Assembly: GCA_016182225.1 (NCBI GenBank)
Contig: JACOXV010000050.1
Location: forward strand, 1-27,363
Direction of reading: 5' to 3'
Source of the DNA: Candidatus Levyibacteriota bacterium
GTDB taxonomy: Bacteria; Patescibacteriota; Microgenomatia; Levybacterales; UBA12049
DNA: 27,363 nucleotides
Of the stretch, positions 7,732 through 15,720 are shown one piece after another. The notes under the pieces are model-generated. The model made no database searches. It saw only the letters and a program-made list of their open reading frames with translations, and was not told the origin of the DNA. Numbering within the stretch: the stretch's first letter is position 1; every line of letters begins with the position of its first letter. The translations under genes were made by a program, and so were the position numbers.

Positions 7732-8931
7732 TTATTTAATAACTAATTTTACTATTTTTTTGCCGACTTTCAATATTGAATTATTGCTGGGTTTTATCTC
7801 TATGTTAGGATCAGTAATTCTCTCATTGTCAAGAGACACCCCTCCTTGCTCAATTAACCTTTTTGCCTCTGATTTAGAGCTTGCAAGATTGTTATCAACC
7901 AATACACTTTCAACTGTAATTATTGGTTGTTTTATATTTATTTTTAGAGTTAACGCATCAGCTGGGACTTCTTTATTTTGCACAACTCTTTCGAATTCTT
8001 CTTCTGCTCGTTTTGCATCCGCGTCGCTGTTTAGTTGTTTTGTAACTTCAAAAGCCAGTCTTTTTTTAAATTGAATAGGATTTTCCTCATTTTTTATTTT
8101 TTTCTTAATTTCTGAAATCTCAGTCATAGAAACGCCAGTTAGATACTCGAGACCTTTTACGATAATTTCGTCTCCAAGCGCCATAATTTTTCTATAAAGA
8201 GTCTCTGGACTATCAGTTAACGCTATTACATTTCCCTCAGTCTTCCCAATTTTTCTTCCTTCAGAGTCCTCCAGAAGTGGCGTAGTCATTACAAATTTAT
8301 CTTTATTTTTCATGGATTTCATAAGATTTCTGCCAGAGAGCATATTAAATGTTTGATCAGATCCACCTAACTCTAGGTCTACATCCATCGCGACTGAATC
8401 ATATGCCTGAAGAAGTGGGTATAGAAATTCTCTTAAGTTTATTGGTTGATGATTTTTTATTCTTTCCTGAAAAAGATCTCGTTCGGATAATTGTTGCCAG
8501 GTAAAATGTCCGGCAATCTCCAAAATATCTACCAAGTCTAAATCGTTTAACCAATCGCCATTAAAGAGAATTTCTACAGGATTTTCTCCATCAAAATTTA
8601 CTATTTTTCCTGCTTGCTTTACGTAATCTACTGCATTATCTCGGAGTTCTTCACGCGTGAGAAATTTATCGCGGGCAGTAGTTTTTCCAGAAGGATCACC
8701 GGCCTGTCCGGTACCGTCCCCTATTAAAAAAATTACATGATGACCTAGATCTTGCCACTGCCTAAGTTTTCTAAAACCTACCATGTGTCCAATATGAAGT
8801 TTTGTACCTGTAGGGTCAAAGCCCTGGTATAGTTTTAATTTCTTACCGCTTCTTAATACTTTCTCAAGTTCATCTTTTGAGGGATAGATTTTGTCTACGC
8901 CACGTGTTAGAAGTTCTTCTATTTTATCCAT
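7732..8931 (-). CDS. tyrS: Tyrosyl-tRNA synthetase
   Basis: 399 residues, class I synthetase that charges tRNA-Tyr. The HIGH signature is LHIGHM at residues 45-50 and the KMSKS-equivalent is KIGKTEG around residue 227. Between them lie YPLLQAYDSVAMDVDLELGGSDQ, the tyrosine-binding region. The C-terminal 60 residues form an S4-type RNA-binding domain (VLVDNNLASSKSEAKRLIEQGGV). It is the first gene of an operon with the 34-residue peptide and recG. Confidence 0.96.
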   Translation of the reverse strand: MDKIEELLTRGVDKIYPSKDELEKVLRSGKKLKLYQGFDPTGTKLHIGHMVGFRKLRQWQDLGHHVIFLIGDGTGQAGDPSGKTTARDKFLTREELRDNAVDYVKQAGKIVNFDGENPVEILFNGDWLNDLDLVDILEIAGHFTWQQLSERDLFQERIKNHQPINLREFLYPLLQAYDSVAMDVDLELGGSDQTFNMLSGRNLMKSMKNKDKFVMTTPLLEDSEGRKIGKTEGNVIALTDSPETLYRKIMALGDEIIVKGLEYLTGVSMTEISEIKKKIKNEENPIQFKKRLAFEVTKQLNSDADAKRAEEEFERVVQNKEVPADALTLKINIKQPIITVESVLVDNNLASSKSEAKRLIEQGGVSLDNERITDPNIEIKPSNNSILKVGKKIVKLVIK

Positions 8932-8937
8932 GCCAAA

Positions 8938-8946
8938 AGTATAGCA
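8938..8946 (-). promoter_or_regulatory. Extended -10 promoter of tyrS
   Basis: On the minus strand TGC-TATACT, an extended -10 box, ends 6 bases before the tyrS ATG. No good -35 box was found at 16-18 bases. The transcript would begin at the start codon itself. Confidence 0.55.
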
Positions 8947-8971
8947 TAACCTTACTGTCAGTGGCCATATT

Positions 8972-8999
8972 TTGATTGAGACAGGCAGTTTGGTATAAT
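8972..8999 (+). promoter_or_regulatory. Promoter of the penicillin-binding protein gene
   Basis: TTGATT (8972-8977), 16 bases, TATAAT (8994-8999). The ATG at 9009 follows after 9 bases. It lies back to back with the tyrS promoter in a 77-base divergent intergenic region. Confidence 0.65.
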
Positions 9000-9008
9000 T
9001 GATTACTA

Positions 9009-10352
9009 ATGGTGGACTACGGATTGCCCTTTGGTAAACGCCGAAGATCTAGGCTAAGATCCTCAAAAATCCTTATTTATTCCAAGCTATCCCGGTATGC
9101 ATTGGTAGGTTTGATTGGTGGAATAATTTTAATGTTTGTTCTTTTTCTTTGGTACAGCAGGGATTTGCCTGAGCCGGGAAAATTGGCAAATGCACAGCTT
9201 GGAAATTCAACAAGGATTTATGACAGAAAAGGAATCCTTCTATACTCTGTTTATCAGGAGCAAAATAGAATTTATGTAAAACTTTCAGATACTCCAAAAG
9301 TTCTTCAGCAGGCAACGATTGCCATAGAGGATAAAGATTTTTACGAAAATCAAGGCTTTTCAATTATGGGTTATATAAGGGTGGCTAAAGATGTTGTTTT
9401 ACTAAGAGGATTAAGTGGAGGATCAACTATCACACAACAATTGGTAAAAAATGTTTTACTTACTTCGGAGCGGTCTCTTCCCAGGAAAATAAAAGAACTA
9501 ATACTTGCGATTCAGGTAGATAGGGTTTATTCAAAGGATGAAATTTTGGAAATGTATCTTAATGACGTTCCTTATGGCGGAACGGCAATTGGGGTAGAAG
9601 CTGCGTCCGAAACATATTTCGGAAAAAAAGCAAAAGAATTGGATTTAGCAGAATCCGCCTTTTTGGCAGGTCTCCCCCAGTCTCCAAGCGTTTATTCTCC
9701 TTTCTCGGGAAATAAATATTATGAAGTAAGAACAGAAGCAGTTCTTAAACAAATGGTTGAGGAAAAGTATATTACCAAAGAACAAAGCAAAAAAGCACTC
9801 GACAAAATTAAGAACTACAAATTTTCCCAAAGAGACACTTCAATAAAAGCTCCGCACTTCGTGATTTATGTGAAGCAACTTGCGGCAGAGAAATTCGGTG
9901 AAGCAGCAGTAGATGGAGGCGGTCTTCAAATCTACACTACGCTTGATTATGAAATTCAAAAAGATGCAGAAAAAATTGTAAAAGATGAACTCGAGAAGCT
10001 GAAGGGATATAGAGTGGGGAATGGTTCTGCGATAGTTGCAGATCCCAAAACCGGTGAAATTTTGGCTATGGTTGGTAGTAAGGATTATTTTGATGTCGAC
10101 AATGATGGTAATTTTAATACAGCCCTCTCTCGTCGACAGCCGGGTTCGTCTCTTAAACCTGTAATTTATGCAACTGCCTTGGAAAAAGGATACACAGCGG
10201 CAAGTTTTATTATGGATGTAAAAACAGATTTTCCCACAGAAACTACGGGAACCTATACCCCGGTGAATTATGATGGTAAGTTCAGAGGACCCATTCAGCT
10301 TAGGTTTGCTTTGGGAAATTCTCTTAATATTCCAGCCGTAAAGACTCCGTAA
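9009..10352 (+). CDS. Class A penicillin-binding protein, N-terminal part of a broken gene
   Basis: 447 residues. A basic cytoplasmic head and one transmembrane anchor (about residues 30-50) precede a GT51 peptidoglycan glycosyltransferase domain with IAIEDKDFYENQGFS, GGSTITQQLVKN, RKIKELILAIQ and KDEILEMYLND. Then comes the start of the transpeptidase domain with the active-site serine in PGSSLKPVIYA. The ORF ends at NIPAVKTP because an 11-bp unit is present twice (10336-10357). With one copy removed, the protein would continue NIPAVKTLARVGIKEAM into the next ORF. The enzyme polymerises glycan strands and cross-links peptidoglycan on the outer face of the membrane. Confidence 0.9.
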   Translation: MVDYGLPFGKRRRSRLRSSKILIYSKLSRYALVGLIGGIILMFVLFLWYSRDLPEPGKLANAQLGNSTRIYDRKGILLYSVYQEQNRIYVKLSDTPKVLQQATIAIEDKDFYENQGFSIMGYIRVAKDVVLLRGLSGGSTITQQLVKNVLLTSERSLPRKIKELILAIQVDRVYSKDEILEMYLNDVPYGGTAIGVEAASETYFGKKAKELDLAESAFLAGLPQSPSVYSPFSGNKYYEVRTEAVLKQMVEEKYITKEQSKKALDKIKNYKFSQRDTSIKAPHFVIYVKQLAAEKFGEAAVDGGGLQIYTTLDYEIQKDAEKIVKDELEKLKGYRVGNGSAIVADPKTGEILAMVGSKDYFDVDNDGNFNTALSRRQPGSSLKPVIYATALEKGYTAASFIMDVKTDFPTETTGTYTPVNYDGKFRGPIQLRFALGNSLNIPAVKTP

Positions 10353-10357
10353 AGACT
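10336..10357 (+). repeat. 11-bp tandem duplication that breaks the PBP gene
   Basis: CCGTAAAGACT occurs twice in direct succession (10336-10346 and 10347-10357). One copy is needed for the expected reading AVKTLARVG; two copies shift the frame and create the TAA at 10350-10352. Confidence 0.9.
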
Positions 10358-10384
10358 CTTGCGCGTGTAGGTATAAAAGAGGCA

Positions 10385-11320
10385 ATGCAAAAAGGATATG
10401 AGATGGGAATTGATAACTGGGAACCAACAACAGATGCCATGGCAAACGTTGGACTTTCTTTGGTTCTTGGAGGACGCGAAGTATCACTTCTCGAAGAAGT
10501 CACTGCTTATTCTGTTTTTGCAAATAAGGGCATAAAGCAGGACAACATAAGCATCCTAGAGGTTAAGGACCTTAAAGGAAAAACATTATTCAAGCACAAG
10601 AAAAAAGATGGATCCAAAGTTTTATCAGAGGACATTGCATTTATAATTTCCCACATACTATTGGACAATAACGCCAGAAGCGATGCATTTGGTGCTTTTT
10701 CAGCACTAAATATTTCGGGAAAAACTGTTTCCGTAAAAACCGGAACAACAGATGAAAAAAAGGATAATTGGACAGTAGGATATACTCCATCATATGTCGT
10801 TGGTGTTTGGGTAGGAAATAACGATAATACTCCAATGAATCCTGCAATTGCCTCGGGAGTTACAGGAGCATCCCCTATTTGGAACAAAATTATGACCAGG
10901 GTTCTTAAGGGTAAGAAAGATGAGCAGATAGCAAAACCATCGAATGTAATCGCTGTTCAAATAGATGCGTTCGCTGGTGGATTGCCCGTGGGAGGACAAT
11001 CAACTCGTTCAGAATATTTTATAAAAGGAACTGAGCCCAGAAGTATGTCCTCTATTTATAAAGAAAAGGATGGGAAGCGTTACATTGCGGTTAGGGAATC
11101 TGATCCTGTTTCAAAAGACGGAACAAACAGGTGGCAGCAAGGAATTGATGCTTGGATTGAAGCAAATCATAAAAATGACGAGTTATGGCATCCGCCAGGA
11201 TCAGTTTTTGAAGAACCCAAAAAAGAAGAAGAAAAAAAGGATGAAAACAATCCAACCCCAACCCCTAGCCCAACGCCTACGCCAATACTTCCTATTCTTA
11301 CTCCAACACCCACTCCTTAA
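10385..11320 (+). CDS. Class A penicillin-binding protein, C-terminal part of a broken gene
   Basis: 311 residues as an ORF, though the coding frame is continuous with the upstream half from base 10349 once one 11-bp repeat is removed. It holds the rest of the transpeptidase domain: an ALNISGKTVSVKTGTTDEKK segment with the KTG(T) motif, and WTVGYTPSYVVGVWVGNND. The tail is rich in Thr-Pro repeats (residues about 287-311), a likely flexible stretch outside the membrane. The stop overlaps the convergent pheT stop region by 4 bases. Not an independent gene. Confidence 0.88.
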   Translation: MQKGYEMGIDNWEPTTDAMANVGLSLVLGGREVSLLEEVTAYSVFANKGIKQDNISILEVKDLKGKTLFKHKKKDGSKVLSEDIAFIISHILLDNNARSDAFGAFSALNISGKTVSVKTGTTDEKKDNWTVGYTPSYVVGVWVGNNDNTPMNPAIASGVTGASPIWNKIMTRVLKGKKDEQIAKPSNVIAVQIDAFAGGLPVGGQSTRSEYFIKGTEPRSMSSIYKEKDGKRYIAVRESDPVSKDGTNRWQQGIDAWIEANHKNDELWHPPGSVFEEPKKEEEKKDENNPTPTPSPTPTPILPILTPTPTP

Positions 11321-13257
11321 AGGAAAGCGCCAAATTTTTCTTTAAGCATTGAGATAATTTTTCCCCTTATTCTAGAGGCGTCTTCATTTGATAGATTTCT
11401 ATTTGGATCTTGATAAACTATATGAAAAGTTCTTTTGTTCTCGTATTGGTCTAGAAGGACTACTTCGGCAATAACCGGGTCGATTTTTTTAATTTCGTCA
11501 ATTACCTCTTTAGTTAAAAAGTCATTGTCTATGATGGTTTCCAGGTCCTCTACTATCGGAGGATACTTGGCTACTGGTGAATATTTCTTTGCGAGACTAA
11601 CATGTTTCAAAATTTTTTCAAAATCGAGTTCAAAATCCAAAATATTTTCTTCAAGGACTTCTATATCCCCTACCAGTTCTTTACCAATACACACATCTGC
11701 ACCTATACCGCCGTCTTCTCTTTTTACAAAATTGACATTTTTTATTCCTAGATCCCCGAATAATGCCTCAACGATTCCTTTTATATGAAAGAAGCTTGTT
11801 GATCCTTTTATAACACCTGCAAGTTTTTGTGTCTCTTTGGGCAAATCCCCTTCTCTTTTATCGTAGACATTTGATAGTTCAAAAACTTTTATTTGGTCTC
11901 TTGAAGGATTTTGTTTGATTACTTCAAGAAGAGACGGCACAAGCGTTCTTCGCATGTATAAAAGATCTTCAGATAAAGGATTTGCGATTTTTAATCCGTC
12001 TCTTGGCAATCCCTCAAAAAGTTCCTCGCTAACCATTGAATATGTATAAACTTCAGTAAAACCCCAATACTTTAATGCATTTTTTACTCTAGTCTCAAAA
12101 TAAAATGGGTTTTTTGAAAGGTTAAATAAAGGGACATTGGTTACTGGTGGAACTACCGGGTTTATTTTAAAATATCCATAAACCCTAGCTATTTCTTCTA
12201 TTAAATCTTCCTCGATTGATATATCATTTAGTCTAAATGATGGAACAATCGCTGAAATTTTCCCAGATTCAATTTTTGTTTGAAACCCTAGCCTTTCCAA
12301 AATTTTTTCTGATTTTTGAAGATCAACATCGCCTATAATTTTCTTGATTTTTTCCTCAGATACGCTCACTGTTCTTTCTTTTGGAATATTCGGATATATG
12401 TCGATAATTTTTGATATTAATTTTCCGCGAGCTTCATTTTCATAAAGTTCAATTCCTCTGAGAAGAGCCTTTTTAGCAAGTTCCGGGTCTACTCCTTTCT
12501 CATTGAGAACTGCTGCCTCAGATCGAATTCCCAGATTCATCGAAGTCTTTCTTATTCGATGTTGGTCGTTGTTGTCCAGAAAAAATAAAATCCTTCTTGT
12601 TTTATCTGTCACTACGCTATTTGCAGTTCCCATCACACCCAGGAGATCCACTATTTCTCCTTTTCCATTGTCTGCTACTATATCTCCCCCCGAGAGCCTA
12701 TGTCTTTTACCGTCAAGCGTTACGATTTCTTCTCCGGCCCTAGATTCTCGAATAATTAGTTTTTTGGTAGTTAATCTGTCGTAATCAAAAACATGACATG
12801 GATGTCCTATTTCCCGCATTACGTAGTTGGTTACGTCAATAAGGTTATTAAGAGACCTTATGCCTGATGCTTCTAGTCTATCTTTAATTTCCTTGGGACT
12901 GTCTCCTATCTTTACTTCAAGAATTGCTGCACAAATTCTATTCACCAATTTAGGGTCATTTTGTATTTCGATAGTTTCATTCCCTTTTGGAGTCGGTTTT
13001 GTAATATCCTTGAGGGTTAATCTGGCATCTGTCCCAAATTCCGGAAGAATAGCTGAGGCCTCCCTAGCTAACCCCTGTATGGACATAAGATCGGGTCTGT
13101 TTGTTGTAACCTCAATATTATAGATAAAATCATCTCCGTATTTCTCCATTCTTTCCACGGAAACACTGGTAAGTGAAAATTTTTCAGCAAGTTCTTCGGG
13201 CTTTGCTTTGGTAATCACAAATTCCCTTAGCCATGAATCAAGTATTTTTATATTCAT
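11317..13257 (-). CDS. pheT: Phenylalanyl-tRNA synthetase beta subunit (short form)
   Basis: 646 residues, against about 790-800 in most bacteria. The N-terminal strand-helix piece (MNIKILDSWLREFV) is followed almost directly by IEVTTNRPDLMSIQGLAREASAI. The EMAP-type tRNA-binding insert normally found near residues 40-150 is therefore absent. The B5 region, the core and the C-terminal anticodon-binding FDX-ACB domain (KYSPVAKYPPIVEDLETII to the end) are present. The beta subunit pairs with PheS into a heterotetramer that charges tRNA-Phe and carries the editing site. It is the last gene of the aromatic operon and begins 81 bases after pheS; a Phe-rich short ORF and a long inverted repeat fill the gap. 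Confidence 0.95.
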   Translation of the reverse strand: MNIKILDSWLREFVITKAKPEELAEKFSLTSVSVERMEKYGDDFIYNIEVTTNRPDLMSIQGLAREASAILPEFGTDARLTLKDITKPTPKGNETIEIQNDPKLVNRICAAILEVKIGDSPKEIKDRLEASGIRSLNNLIDVTNYVMREIGHPCHVFDYDRLTTKKLIIRESRAGEEIVTLDGKRHRLSGGDIVADNGKGEIVDLLGVMGTANSVVTDKTRRILFFLDNNDQHRIRKTSMNLGIRSEAAVLNEKGVDPELAKKALLRGIELYENEARGKLISKIIDIYPNIPKERTVSVSEEKIKKIIGDVDLQKSEKILERLGFQTKIESGKISAIVPSFRLNDISIEEDLIEEIARVYGYFKINPVVPPVTNVPLFNLSKNPFYFETRVKNALKYWGFTEVYTYSMVSEELFEGLPRDGLKIANPLSEDLLYMRRTLVPSLLEVIKQNPSRDQIKVFELSNVYDKREGDLPKETQKLAGVIKGSTSFFHIKGIVEALFGDLGIKNVNFVKREDGGIGADVCIGKELVGDIEVLEENILDFELDFEKILKHVSLAKKYSPVAKYPPIVEDLETIIDNDFLTKEVIDEIKKIDPVIAEVVLLDQYENKRTFHIVYQDPNRNLSNEDASRIRGKIISMLKEKFGAFL

Positions 13258-13334
13258 CCCGTTAGAAAACCTCCTCCTCAGAGGTATTTATTAAAAATAC
13301 AAATTTCCGAAATAAAAATATTTTTCTAACGGGA
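13257..13334. repeat. Long inverted repeat in the pheS-pheT gap
   Basis: TTTTCTAACGGGA (13322-13334) and its exact complement TCCCGTTAGAAAA (13257-13269) are separated by 52 bases. In the mRNA the stem would join the pheS stop to the pheT start. Inside the loop ACCTC can pair with GAGGT, covering the GAGGAGGAGG stretch (13271-13280) that would be the pheT ribosome-binding site. Confidence 0.75.
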
Positions 13335-13339
13335 TTCAT
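13262..13339 (-). CDS. Phe-rich short ORF between pheS and pheT (possible leader peptide)
   Basis: A 25-codon ORF whose ATG overlaps the pheS stop in a TAATG junction and whose stop lies 4 bases before the pheT ATG. It begins MNPVRKIFLF, has Phe at positions 8, 10, 13, 15 and 25, and its last codons (SEEEVF) are read through the pheT Shine-Dalgarno sequence. Its position suggests translational coupling, possibly sensing Phe-tRNA. TTT is common in AT-rich DNA, so the Phe content alone is not decisive. Confidence 0.4.
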   Translation of the reverse strand: MNPVRKIFLFRKFVFLINTSEEEVF

Positions 13340-14373
13340 TAAAATTGTTCCAAGAAATCCAGATTATTAGAATAAATAAGTCTTAAGTCATCAATGTTTA
13401 ATCCCTCTCTCATCATAAGCACTCTTTCTACTCCCCACCCCGATGCAAAACCGGAATATTTTTTAGGGTCTATCCCTCCAGCCTTCAAAACATCCGGATG
13501 CACCATTCCTGCTCCTCCCATTTCAAGCCAACCTTCTTTACAAAGCTTGCAGCCTTTGCCCATACATACTCCGCAGGTGACATCAACCTCAAAAGAGGGT
13601 TCAGTAAATTCAAAATGATAAGGACGAATTCTAGCTTCCCTTTTTTCTCCAAAAAAAGACCTGGTAAAATAATCCAAAACCCCTTTCAGATAAGATATGG
13701 AAACATTTTCTGCTATAAAAAGTGTTTCGAATTGATGAAACATGGCTGTGTGAGATGCATCTGACTGCCTTCGATAAGCTTTGGCAATATTAAGCATTCT
13801 GATTGGAGGTTTGATTCGTTCCATTTCCCTAATTTGACCACCAGACGTATGTGGGGCCAAAACCATAGATCCATATTTTGGATGTTCTTTCTCATCAATA
13901 AAAAATGTTTCCCAGTCATCTCTGGCAGGATGATTTTTGGGAAAATTTAATGCTTCAAATACATACCAATCCCATTCTACTTCTGGATAGCGGACGCGAT
14001 TAAACCCTATTTTTTCAAAAATTTCCGTAATTTCTTCAATTGCTTGAGTTATGAGATGACGGTGTCCCAACGGTGGGTGTATGCTAGGATTTGTAATGTC
14101 AATCTTTTCTCTCCTTGCGGTTGTTGTTTGTTTGGATAAAGAAACTGCCTGTCGATCTATTGCCTCTTCAATGGTTTGTTTTACCTCGTTTGCCAACATT
14201 CCTATCTCTTTCCTTTTTTCCTCAGGAAGTTTGGAAATTCCCTTGATAAGAGATGTGAGATTTCCTGATCTTCCCAAGAACTGTAGTTTTATTTCTTCAA
14301 GTTCAGACTTTTCCTTTGCATCAAGGATTAAAGAAACTGCATTATTTTTTATATTCAATAACTCATTTTCCAT
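13339..14373 (-). CDS. pheS: Phenylalanyl-tRNA synthetase alpha subunit
   Basis: 344 residues, full length. A coiled-coil N-terminal arm (about 1-85) leads into the class II catalytic domain: HPPLGHRHLITQAIEEI, FEALNFPKNHPARD, the motif 2 loop with IAKAYRRQSDASHTAMFHQ, and motif 3 in GFASGWGVERVLMM. A four-cysteine cluster (CGVCMGKGCKLC) occurs before GAGMVHPDVL; I recall the same insertion in other PheS proteins and it may bind zinc. It lies 18 bases after the tyrA-pheA fusion, so Phe synthesis and Phe-tRNA charging share one transcript. Confidence 0.96.
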   Translation of the reverse strand: MENELLNIKNNAVSLILDAKEKSELEEIKLQFLGRSGNLTSLIKGISKLPEEKRKEIGMLANEVKQTIEEAIDRQAVSLSKQTTTARREKIDITNPSIHPPLGHRHLITQAIEEITEIFEKIGFNRVRYPEVEWDWYVFEALNFPKNHPARDDWETFFIDEKEHPKYGSMVLAPHTSGGQIREMERIKPPIRMLNIAKAYRRQSDASHTAMFHQFETLFIAENVSISYLKGVLDYFTRSFFGEKREARIRPYHFEFTEPSFEVDVTCGVCMGKGCKLCKEGWLEMGGAGMVHPDVLKAGGIDPKKYSGFASGWGVERVLMMREGLNIDDLRLIYSNNLDFLEQF

Positions 14374-14391
14374 ATTTTGGTGATTTAATAA

Positions 14392-15717
14392 TTATAGCCG
14401 TGATACTTGTAGAAAACTAGTATAATTTTCTTTAGCATCTTGGAGATTATCCTCAATAACCTTAAGGTTATAAATTTGTGCCAATACCTTGCTTCCCATT
14501 ACGGCAACATGTTTTTGCAATTTGTTTATTGATAGTTGTTTTGCTACAACTGCATGATCAATGAGTTCATTTTTTCCTGATAGTTGCTTAAGGTGAGGAT
14601 ATTTTTCTAAAAGGTTTGTTTTACATTGTGCAAAGACCTGAGGATGAGACATAATTGTATTAATCTCATCGTAATTAGCATCTTTTCTTATCATAAGAGC
14701 GTGGGAAATTTTTATAGCATATTGATCAACTATCTTAAATTTATAATTAGCCATTGCGTCAATACTTTCTCCTACTATCCCACCAATTGAATTATGAATA
14801 GCAAATTGTCCAATATCAATCTCTCCTTTATGCAAAGCTTTTAGAACATTATTCGATGTATACAAATATTTAATTTTGTAATTTGTGATTCCTCCGCGTT
14901 TGAGAAAATAAAATATAGCCTCTTCATTGAAGCTTCCCTTGCCACCTTGTATACCATAGGTTATATAGTCTTTACTTACTTGTTTTGGTAATAATTTGTT
15001 ATAAAGTTTGTCAAAAGATTCTCCTAAATCAAGACGCATTTGCGTTGTGTATGGATTATAGTGCTGAAGGTCGGTAAAAAGCTGCCAGGTATCATTACTA
15101 GTCTGTTCTATTATCTCGTGTAATTTTTTAGTGCCTAGTGAATCTATGGGGCTTTTGGTTAGCTTGAACTCTTCTAAAAGTCTTCCGATAAAATGAGTTA
15201 GGCCTTGAGACCGAGCGGCAATTTTGTCATGTTCTCTAGCCGACATTTCAATCACCTTAAGGCCCTTGCCTTCAAAATATTTTTTCCAGAACCTATAATT
15301 CTCATCTTTTGTCTTAAACTTATCAACAATAATTACCCTGTTTTTAAAACCGTCTTTAGTACTATCTGGTCCAAACATTGGATGAGTCAAAAGGGCTTGA
15401 GTACTTCCCGTAAGATGTCTGTCAAAGATTTTTGCAGGATGTAACTTGACAGAAAGAACATCAATAAGCAAGTGGTTTCTAAAATATTTCTTGTGCAATT
15501 TTATTACTTTTTCAAATTCAGAAATCGGTATCGCATAAAAGATAACTTCACTTTCATAAACCTTGTTTAAGTCTTTAGTAATTATAGTGTTTTTCTTATC
15601 AATTTCTCCGTCATTTACTTGAGAACGATTATAAACCACAAGTTCAAAATCATCTTTTAAAAGACGATACAAAGTTTTACCGAATCTTCCGAATCCTATA
15701 ATGCTTACTTTTTTCAT
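14392..15717 (-). CDS. Prephenate dehydrogenase / prephenate dehydratase fusion (TyrA-PheA)
   Basis: 441 residues with two enzymes in one chain. Residues 1 to about 250 are a TyrA-type dehydrogenase: the NAD-binding start VSIIGFGRFGKTLYRLL, then LLTHPMFGPDS and the AREHDKIAARSQGLTHFIGR helix with the conserved His. From about residue 252 a PheA-type dehydratase follows: YGIQGGKGSFNEEA, IDIGQFAIHNSIGGIV, SHPQVFAQC and a C-terminal NYTSFLQVSR close to the TRF catalytic motif (a Ser in place of Arg). No ACT domain is seen, so allosteric feedback by Phe is not expected. The two halves take prephenate to hydroxyphenylpyruvate and phenylpyruvate. The neighbouring aroQ and aminotransferase complete the branch. 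A TyrA-PheA combination is known in some archaea but is unusual. Confidence 0.9.
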   Translation of the reverse strand: MKKVSIIGFGRFGKTLYRLLKDDFELVVYNRSQVNDGEIDKKNTIITKDLNKVYESEVIFYAIPISEFEKVIKLHKKYFRNHLLIDVLSVKLHPAKIFDRHLTGSTQALLTHPMFGPDSTKDGFKNRVIIVDKFKTKDENYRFWKKYFEGKGLKVIEMSAREHDKIAARSQGLTHFIGRLLEEFKLTKSPIDSLGTKKLHEIIEQTSNDTWQLFTDLQHYNPYTTQMRLDLGESFDKLYNKLLPKQVSKDYITYGIQGGKGSFNEEAIFYFLKRGGITNYKIKYLYTSNNVLKALHKGEIDIGQFAIHNSIGGIVGESIDAMANYKFKIVDQYAIKISHALMIRKDANYDEINTIMSHPQVFAQCKTNLLEKYPHLKQLSGKNELIDHAVVAKQLSINKLQKHVAVMGSKVLAQIYNLKVIEDNLQDAKENYTSFLQVSRL

Positions 15718-15720
15718 GGT

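Noticed and set aside
9840..10487. 215-residue antisense ORF opposite the PBP gene
   Set aside because: It lies fully opposite clear PBP coding sequence, has no family signature and spans the frameshift. It is a shadow.
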